Origin: an uncultured Bacilli bacterium
GTDB lineage: Bacteria > Bacillota_I > Bacilli_A > RF39 > UBA660
Direction: 5' to 3'
Length of the DNA: 10,608 nt
NCBI GenBank assembly: GCA_934130265.1
Contig: CAKOYC010000022.1
Location: forward strand, 1-10,608
Shown: in pieces, positions 7,027 through 10,608 of the stretch
Position numbering within the stretch: the first letter of the stretch is position 1
Layout of the letters: each line of letters begins with the position of its first letter
The notes under the pieces: generated by a model
Databases searched by the model: none
Told to the model about the DNA's origin: nothing
What the model saw: only the letters and a program-made list of their open reading frames with translations
Program-made: the position numbers and the translations under genes

Positions 7027-7057
7027 TCCCTTACATAGAATGTAGTAAATTAAGGGA
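7027..7057 (+). promoter_or_regulatory. Inverted repeat and possible sigma-E-like -10 upstream of spoIIIAH
   Basis: TCCCTTA (7027-7033) is a perfect inverted repeat of TAAGGGA (7051-7057), and the right arm overlaps the ribosome binding site GGGAGGA (7054-7060). Between the arms lies CATAGAAT (7034-7041), one mismatch from the fixed bases of a B. subtilis sigma-E -10 (CATACAnT). No convincing -35 was found at the expected distance. The palindrome could be an operator or an RBS-masking hairpin. If CATAGAAT is the -10, the transcript would start inside the repeat and the RNA hairpin could not form, so the two readings compete. Confidence 0.3.
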
Positions 7058-7066
7058 GGATATTTA

Positions 7067-7567
7067 ATGATAAAGAAACAGAATTTGTGGTTTTTAACAC
7101 TCTTTAGTTTAATACTAGTGCTTAGTGTCTACTATATTACAATGCCAAATGATCTCTTGGTTGCTAAAAATGCTGCTAATAAAAAAGAAACAGTTAAGAA
7201 AGATACTACTACAGTAAAAGAAAGTGATAATTTAACAGCACTTAGAGTTAGTAAAGAAGAGGAAAGAGAAGAGGAAAAAAGTGACTTAAAAAAGACAATG
7301 ACTAAAGAAGATGCTACTACTGAAGAAAAAAATAATGCCTATGAGCAGTTAAAATACCTAAATGAAGTAGAAGGACAAGAAGAAAAACTAGAAAAGAAAG
7401 TAAAAGAAAAATATAATCTATCTTGTTTTATAAAAATAGATAACAGTGAAATAAAAGTAGTTGCTGTTTCTAAAAAACATGATACCACTCTTGCTAATAA
7501 TATTATGCGTCTTGTACAGGAAGAGTTTAAACAAAAGAAAAATATAACTGTTAAATTTGAAAAATAG
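7067..7567 (+). CDS. spoIIIAH: Stage III sporulation protein AH (SpoIIIAH)
   Basis: SpoIIIAH is a mother-cell membrane protein whose extracellular YscJ/FliF-like domain meets SpoIIQ across the intermembrane space to form the channel linking mother cell and forespore. The 166-residue product begins IKKQNLWFLTLFSLILVL with VYYIT following, closely matching the Bacillus start of Lys-Lys-Gln, a Trp-containing helix and 'VLSVYY'. A long charged linker rich in Lys, Glu and Thr (38-120) follows. A compact C-terminal domain comes last (SCFIKIDNSEIKVVAVS, then the helix NNIMRLVQEEF and the strand ITVKFE). It is shorter than the roughly 218-residue B. subtilis protein, mainly in the linker. The RBS GGAGGA is 6 bases before the ATG. 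The seven other spoIIIA genes are not upstream; instead an unrelated operon ends just before it, so it appears to be a stand-alone unit here. Confidence 0.88.
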   Translation: MIKKQNLWFLTLFSLILVLSVYYITMPNDLLVAKNAANKKETVKKDTTTVKESDNLTALRVSKEEEREEEKSDLKKTMTKEDATTEEKNNAYEQLKYLNEVEGQEEKLEKKVKEKYNLSCFIKIDNSEIKVVAVSKKHDTTLANNIMRLVQEEFKQKKNITVKFEK

Positions 7568-7570
7568 TCT

Positions 7571-7602
7571 AGGATTTTACCCACAACAAAAATCCTTTTT
7601 TT
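7571..7602 (+). terminator. Intrinsic terminator after spoIIIAH
   Basis: AGGATTTT (7571-7578) pairs perfectly with AAAATCCT (7589-7596) across a 10-base loop, followed by seven T (7596-7602). It starts 4 bases after the spoIIIAH stop. Confidence 0.8.
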
Positions 7603-7611
7603 CATATGATA
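7585..7611 (+). promoter_or_regulatory. Candidate sigma-K-type promoter of gerE
   Basis: CATATGATA (7603-7611) matches the sigma-K -10 consensus CATAnnnTA at all six fixed positions. An AAC (7585-7587) ends 15 bases upstream, the spacing expected for the short sigma-K -35 (AC). B. subtilis gerE is itself transcribed by sigma-K, so the match is in the right place. Predicted transcription start is near 7618, about 37 bases before the gerE ATG. The -35 lies in the loop of the preceding terminator. The motif is short and AT-rich, so chance occurrence must be kept in mind. Confidence 0.55.
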
Positions 7612-7654
7612 CTATGAAATAGTGTAAATAACTTATGGGGAAAGGGGAGTTAAG

Positions 7655-7861
7655 ATGCATCAAAAGATACTAACTGCTAGAGAAAAGACTGTTTTTGAAT
7701 TATTAATTACTGGTAAGACTACGAAAGAAATTGCTACTATCTTAAAAATAAGTGAAAAGACAGTTAGAAATCATATATCTAATGTAATGCAAAAACTTGG
7801 AGTAAAAGGAAGAAGTAGTGCAGTAGTAGAACTATTAAAATTAAAAGAAATACATTTGTAA
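7655..7861 (+). CDS. gerE: Spore-development transcription regulator GerE (LuxR-type HTH)
   Basis: This 68-residue protein consists of one LuxR/GerE helix-turn-helix domain and no receiver. It opens LTAREKTVFELL (6-17), continues TTKEIATILKISEKTVRNHI (22-41) covering the scaffold and recognition helices, and ends with VMQKLGVKGRSSAVVELLKL (44-63). B. subtilis GerE (74 residues) has an almost identical recognition region (SEKTVRNHISN.MQKLGVKGR), so orthology is firmer than a generic LuxR-domain call. In B. subtilis GerE acts late in the mother cell, activating and repressing sigma-K genes including coat genes. The protein lacks the few extra N-terminal residues of the Bacillus version. The start is set by AAAGGGGAG (7641-7649), 5 bases upstream. 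It is monocistronic here, with terminators on both sides and a sigma-K-like promoter. Confidence 0.94.
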   Translation: MHQKILTAREKTVFELLITGKTTKEIATILKISEKTVRNHISNVMQKLGVKGRSSAVVELLKLKEIHL

Positions 7862-7884
7862 AGTACTAGATAAAGTACTTTTTT
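7860..7884 (+). terminator. Intrinsic terminator after gerE
   Basis: AAAGTACT (7860-7867) pairs perfectly with AGTACTTT (7874-7881) over a 6-base loop, with a T run at 7879-7884. The left arm begins within the gerE stop codon. Confidence 0.75.
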
Positions 7885-7903
7885 CATAATATATATTAGG
7901 TGA
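7885..7903 (+). promoter_or_regulatory. CATA...AGGTGA box upstream of gerM (shared with the rhodanese gene)
   Basis: The 19 bases CATAATATATATTAGGTGA carry a sigma-K/E-like -10 (CATAATATA fits CATAnnnTA) and end in the RBS AGGTGA, 5 bases before the gerM ATG. The same box, 17 of 19 identical with the same 5-base spacing, precedes the gene at 9535. No good -35 is at the right distance, and a start 7 bases past the -10 would fall in the RBS, giving a nearly leaderless message. Treat as a promoter only tentatively. Confidence 0.35.
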
Positions 7904-7908
7904 ATTAT

Positions 7909-8856
7909 ATGTTACGGAAAAAAGCGATAAGAAAAGCCTTTATTACTACTATGAGTCTTTTTATTATTATGACTATTTATACTATTCCGATAGAAGATAA
8001 GCTAAATAGTAAAAATGTATCTTTAGAAATAGAATATGTAACTTCACTTGGAAATCATTCTATCTATCTTCTTGATAAAAATAACTACTTAGTAAAGATG
8101 AAAGTACTTTTAGATAGTAATAACTTAAAAGAAAATATAAAAACAATTATCTCTTATCTAACTGAGTCTAACTCACTAAAGTATACTGATTCTTTGAAAC
8201 CAGTAATACCAGTTAATACTAAACTTAAAAATATAACTATTAATGATAAACAAGTAACTCTTAACTTTTCTAAAGATATTTTAAAAGTTAGTAATAAACT
8301 AGAAAAGAAAATGATAGAATCTATTGTTTATAGTTTAACAGAGTTAGATGATATTGACAAAGTTATGATTAAAGTAGAGGATAAAACTTTAGATGAGTAT
8401 CCTAATTGTAAAGAAAAAATTAATTATCCTTTAAAAAGAGACTTCGGGATAAATAAAAGTTATCAGTTTACTAAAACTAATAACATAAATAAAACAGTAG
8501 TATATTATTTAGAAGAGGTTAATGATAATTCTTACTATGTACCAGTTACATCATATACAAATGATTCAAGGGATAAAGTAGATATAATTATAGAAGAACT
8601 AACTACCGGTTATATTTATGAACCTAATTTAATGAGTATAGTTAGAGAGGATTTAACACTACTTGATAAAAGTATAGATGACCAGGTAATGATTCTAAAC
8701 TTTAATGATGCTTTATTTGATTCTAGTGGTAAAGTTAAAGAAGAAGTACTTTATACGATTGGTTATTCTGTATTTGACAATTATGATGTAAATGTTATTT
8801 CTTATAGAGTTAATGATAAAGAGGTTGTAAACTTACAAAAGAAAAAAATGCCTTAG
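7909..8856 (+). CDS. gerM: Sporulation/germination protein GerM (two GerMN domains)
   Basis: The product has 315 residues: a basic N-terminus, one hydrophobic helix (about 10-28), then two tandem GerMN-type domains at roughly 45-160 and 193-307. Both show the repeat's order: a YYL/IYLLD-like opening strand, 'YxVpvT' or 'LVKMKV', a helix (IKTIISYLTE; VDIIIEELTTG), an I(N/V)-x-P or P-containing loop, a 'VTLNFSKD' / 'VMILNFNDAL' strand (Asn-Phe-x-Asp), and the helix EKKMIESIVYSLTE / EEVLYTIGYSVF. In B. subtilis GerM is a mother-cell lipoprotein needed to assemble the SpoIIIA-SpoIIQ complex. No lipobox Cys is present here, so it is probably anchored by its uncleaved helix. ATG 7909 follows AGGTGA by 5 bases; an in-frame GTG at 7900 lies inside that RBS and is rejected. 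No clear terminator follows. Confidence 0.85.
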   Translation: MLRKKAIRKAFITTMSLFIIMTIYTIPIEDKLNSKNVSLEIEYVTSLGNHSIYLLDKNNYLVKMKVLLDSNNLKENIKTIISYLTESNSLKYTDSLKPVIPVNTKLKNITINDKQVTLNFSKDILKVSNKLEKKMIESIVYSLTELDDIDKVMIKVEDKTLDEYPNCKEKINYPLKRDFGINKSYQFTKTNNINKTVVYYLEEVNDNSYYVPVTSYTNDSRDKVDIIIEELTTGYIYEPNLMSIVREDLTLLDKSIDDQVMILNFNDALFDSSGKVKEEVLYTIGYSVFDNYDVNVISYRVNDKEVVNLQKKKMP

Positions 8857-8862
8857 TAATTA

Positions 8863-8892
8863 TTGCTATTTATTAATAAGCTATGGTATACT
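8863..8892 (+). promoter_or_regulatory. Sigma-A promoter with extended -10 for the TasA-like gene
   Basis: TTGCTA (8863-8868) and TATACT (8887-8892) are separated by 18 bases, and TGG (8884-8886) directly before the -10 makes an extended -10 (TGnTATACT). The predicted start is near 8899, just before the RBS AAGGTGG (8901-8907). Confidence 0.6.
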
Positions 8893-8914
8893 TACAGTGT
8901 AAGGTGGTTTATAT

Positions 8915-9463
8915 ATGGATAGCTTAAGAAAAAATAATAAATTATTATTAGTAATGTTATTTGCTCTTGTTATTGTTCTTATAGCGCTAGCTGTATCTAT
9001 TTTTTCATACAGTAGAGCTGGAACAGTAGGAAATAAAGTTACTGTAGGTAAGTTAGAATTAACTTTAACAGAGGGGAATGCCATTACCTTAACAGATACT
9101 TATCCTATGACAGATGATGATGGAAAGAAACTATCAGGTTTTACTTTTAGTTTAAAAAATACAGGTACTTCAAATGCAAGTTATAGTATATATCTAGATG
9201 ATGTTAGTGTAGATAGTGGGGATACTAGATTAGCTGATAAAAATATTAGATGTATGCTTACTAAAAATACAGTAGTTGGTACCGTTAAAAATTTAAGCGA
9301 TTTAGTTGTTAATAGTAAAAAAGTCATAGATAGTGGAACAATTAATAGTAATACTACTATAAGTTATAACTTTAAATTGTGGGTTTCAGGAACAGCCGAA
9401 GGTGATGTTAGTGGTCAAACGTGGAAAGGAAAACTAAGGATAACAGGAGAACAAGTTCATTAA
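8915..9463 (+). CDS. Secreted/anchored TasA/camelysin-like beta-sandwich protein
   Basis: This 182-residue protein has a KNNK start, a long hydrophobic helix (about 9-32), then a Ser/Thr/Asn/Gly-rich beta domain. The order FSYSRAGTVGNKVTVGKLELTL (30-51), FTFSLKNTGTSNASYSIYLDD (75-95) and SGTINSNTTISYNFKLWV (140-157) parallels the TasA/camelysin pattern: a Phe/Tyr-Ser segment after the signal helix, 'N.FTAGTLDL', 'l.NTGT..a.Y', and a late 'gtla.g.t..y.vkiWf'. That family forms extracellular fibres or acts on the cell surface. The match is by eye and moderate; a generic surface protein is the alternative. No SipW-type peptidase or second fibre gene is adjacent. The single Cys (Cys112) is not part of a visible motif. 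RBS AAGGTGG is 7 bases upstream. The gene has its own promoter and terminator, so it is monocistronic. Confidence 0.55.
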   Translation: MDSLRKNNKLLLVMLFALVIVLIALAVSIFSYSRAGTVGNKVTVGKLELTLTEGNAITLTDTYPMTDDDGKKLSGFTFSLKNTGTSNASYSIYLDDVSVDSGDTRLADKNIRCMLTKNTVVGTVKNLSDLVVNSKKVIDSGTINSNTTISYNFKLWVSGTAEGDVSGQTWKGKLRITGEQVH

Positions 9464-9477
9464 AACTTGTTTTTTTT
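9451..9477 (+). terminator. Intrinsic terminator after the TasA-like gene
   Basis: ACAAGTT (9451-9457) pairs with AACTTGT (9464-9470) across a 6-base loop, followed by eight T (9470-9477). The stem starts inside the last codons, and the stop codon (9461-9463) lies in the loop. Confidence 0.8.
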
Positions 9478-9510
9478 AGACTAATTGCCTTTTTCATTAT
9501 AAAAAAGTTA

Positions 9511-9529
9511 CATATCATATATTAGGTGA
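9511..9529 (+). promoter_or_regulatory. CATA...AGGTGA box upstream of the rhodanese gene
   Basis: CATATCATATATTAGGTGA is 17/19 identical to the box before gerM at 7885. It contains two overlapping matches to CATAnnnTA (9511-9519 and 9516-9524) and ends in the RBS AGGTGA, 5 bases before ATG 9535. No -35 candidate was found at the proper distance. It may be a mother-cell promoter or just a shared AT-rich translation-start context. Confidence 0.35.
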
Positions 9530-9534
9530 TACGT

Positions 9535-9819
9535 ATGAATGAAATATCAATTAAAAATTTTTCTAGTCTAGATAAACTTAATCTAATCGATATAAGAGCT
9601 AACTATTTATATGTAAGAGGAACACTCCCTTTTGCAATAAATATACCATATCAAGCATTAAAAAGTTATCCTAATAACTATCTAAAAAGAAATGAAGAGT
9701 ACTATTTATTTTGTGAAAGTGGGATAGAAAGTAAGAAACTTTCTAACTATTTAAATGCTTTAGGATTTAATACTTATAGTATAAAAGAAGGGTATTTAGA
9801 AATTAAAAATAATAATTGA
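9535..9819 (+). CDS. Small rhodanese-like domain protein with non-canonical active-site loop
   Basis: This 94-residue, single-domain, apparently cytoplasmic protein has the rhodanese frame: LIDIRANYLYVRGTLPFAIN (17-36), which parallels 'liDvR...ey..GhIpgAiN', then IPY, a YYLFCESG segment with Cys60, and a closing GFNTYSIKEGYLEI. Rhodaneses carry a persulfide on the loop Cys and move sulfur. Here the loop is C-E-S-G-I-E-S, where family enzymes usually have C-x-x-G-x-R-S/T; Glu65 replaces the Arg, and Thr30 replaces the usual His of 'GHI'. Cys60 is retained, so altered or lost sulfurtransferase activity is possible. I take ATG 9535 because AGGTGA ends 5 bases upstream; a GTG at 9526 sits within that RBS. 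The gene ends inside the -35 of the rmuC promoter. Confidence 0.78.
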   Translation: MNEISIKNFSSLDKLNLIDIRANYLYVRGTLPFAINIPYQALKSYPNNYLKRNEEYYLFCESGIESKKLSNYLNALGFNTYSIKEGYLEIKNNN

Positions 9820-9845
9820 CCAAAAATATGTTTGTAATATATAAT
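9816..9845 (+). promoter_or_regulatory. Sigma-A promoter for rmuC
   Basis: TTGACC (9816-9821) and TATAAT (9840-9845) are separated by 18 bases, a near-consensus vegetative promoter. The -35 overlaps the rhodanese stop codon TGA (9817-9819). A start near 9852 would give a very short leader beginning about at the RBS AGGGTGA (9852-9858); using TATATA at 9838 shifts it by only two bases. Confidence 0.6.
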
Positions 9846-9864
9846 TTATTTAGGGTGAAGAAAA

Positions 9865-10608
9865 ATGAATTATATAATTATTGGCTTACTTATTGTAAAC
9901 CTAATATTACTAGTAATAAGTTTAATGAAAAACATTAACGAAAGAGAAATAACTACTAGATTACAAACATTAGAGATTAATACTATGAAAGAATTACAAA
10001 GCTTTAAAGATGATTTAAATAAGAGTCTTCATAGTGATTTTGAACACTTAAATGAACAAGTAGAAAAAAGACTATTAGCAGTTAATGAACAGGTTAATTT
10101 AAGACTTGATCAAAACTTTGAAAAGACTAATAAGACTTTTACTAATGTTATAGAAAGACTTAGTAAGATAGATGAAGCTCAAAAGAAGATAGATATTTTA
10201 TCAAGTGATATAATCTCTCTTCAAAGTATTCTAACTGATAAGAAAACAAGAGGAATATATGGCGAGGTTCATCTAAAACATTTAATGAGTAATATCTTTG
10301 GAGAGAAGAACGATACTATCTATCGCTTACAATATCCACTACCAAATGGTACTATTGTTGATTGTATTTTATTCGCACCATCACCTTTAGGAACGATTGG
10401 TATTGATTCTAAATTTCCTCTAGAACATTACCAAAAGATGGTTGATAGAAAGTTATCAAAAGAAGAAAGATTAATTGCTGAAAAACAATTTAAATTAGAT
10501 GTAAAAAAACATATAGATGCTATTGCAGATAAATATATAATTGAAGGTGTTACTAGTAGACAAGCTATTATGTTTTTACCTGCAGAAGCAATATTTGCAG
10601 AGATTAAT
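9865..10608 (+). CDS. rmuC: DNA recombination protein RmuC, 3' end cut by window
   Basis: The first 248 codons of an RmuC-family gene are open to the window edge. An N-terminal helix (about 3-21) is followed by a long coiled-coil stretch (about 25-125, with many Leu, Glu and Lys in heptad-like spacing). The PD-(D/E)XK-like nuclease core then begins with KTRGIYGEVHLKHLM (127-141), VDCILF (165-170), GIDSKFPLEHYQKM (179-192, with Asp181 and Lys183 as likely active-site residues), and MFLPAEAIFAEI (236-247). KTRG..GE..L, DSKFPLE and PaEa.faEi are hallmark RmuC blocks. RmuC restrains recombination at inverted repeats in E. coli; its biochemical action is not settled. The start ATG is preceded by AGGGTGA with 6 bases between. 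Typical family members exceed 350 residues, so roughly a third or more is missing. Confidence 0.9.
   Translation, partial: MNYIIIGLLIVNLILLVISLMKNINEREITTRLQTLEINTMKELQSFKDDLNKSLHSDFEHLNEQVEKRLLAVNEQVNLRLDQNFEKTNKTFTNVIERLSKIDEAQKKIDILSSDIISLQSILTDKKTRGIYGEVHLKHLMSNIFGEKNDTIYRLQYPLPNGTIVDCILFAPSPLGTIGIDSKFPLEHYQKMVDRKLSKEERLIAEKQFKLDVKKHIDAIADKYIIEGVTSRQAIMFLPAEAIFAEIN

Noticed and set aside
7339..7605. Minus-strand open frame of 88 codons
   Set aside because: It is antisense to spoIIIAH and its terminator; the Phe/Ser-rich product is the expected reverse of Lys/Glu-rich codons.
7900..7911. GTG 7900 as the gerM start (and likewise GTG 9526 for the rhodanese)
   Set aside because: Both GTGs lie inside the AGGTGA ribosome binding site that serves the ATG downstream.
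8857..8880. Possible terminator after gerM
   Set aside because: Only a short TTATTAATAA palindrome is present, with no stable stem or T-run; it is better explained as part of the next promoter region.
8881..9084. Minus-strand open frame of 67 codons
   Set aside because: It overlaps the TasA-like gene and its promoter, with no RBS or recognisable protein features.
1..10608. Mollicutes genetic code (TGA as Trp)
   Set aside because: Several genes end properly at TGA with the next RBS or start in place, and Trp is encoded by TGG throughout.

Overview
The window is AT-rich DNA with every gene on the + strand and almost no spacing between genes. The sporulation genes (spoIIIAH, gerE, gerM), the mltG-trmR pair and AGGTGA-type ribosome binding sites point to a low-GC Bacillota, probably an uncultured gut-type member of the Bacilli/Erysipelotrichia side. 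That placement is inference. TGA works as a stop for several genes (for example at 1608-1610, 4146-4148 and 6993-6995) and Trp is TGG, so the Mollicutes code is not used.

Region A (1-7011) reads as one operon of eight genes with gaps of about 18 bases or less, or short overlaps, closed by a hairpin terminator at 6989-7011. It begins with mltG (cut by the window edge) and the tRNA methyltransferase trmR, which are also adjacent in Bacillus. Next come two copies of an unusual two-gene cassette. Each copy has a protein with a two-helix membrane module, a conserved linker and an extracellular peptidoglycan hydrolase domain (Amidase_3 in copy 1, CHAP in copy 2). Each is followed by a single-pass protein with an extracellular domain resembling DUF4163/DUF3298 (the RsiV/PdaC type). 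A short-chain dehydrogenase lies between the copies and a YnbB-type PLP enzyme follows the second. The hydrolase/partner pairing is the most promising candidate for an undescribed system: a membrane-tethered wall hydrolase with a cognate sensor, inhibitor or activator.

Region B (about 7012-8856) is a sporulation cluster: spoIIIAH, gerE and gerM. In B. subtilis, SpoIIIAH and GerM belong to the same mother cell-forespore complex and GerE is the late mother-cell regulator. gerE is preceded by a good sigma-K-like promoter whose -35 lies inside the spoIIIAH terminator. gerM and the later rhodanese gene share a 19-base box (17 of 19 identical) ending in the ribosome binding site.

Region C (8857-10608) holds a monocistronic TasA/camelysin-like surface protein gene with its own extended -10 promoter and terminator, a small degenerate rhodanese, and the 5' part of rmuC behind a near-consensus sigma-A promoter. 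No RNA genes, CRISPR arrays, insertion sequences or phage genes were seen, and there is no stretch over 300 bases without a gene.
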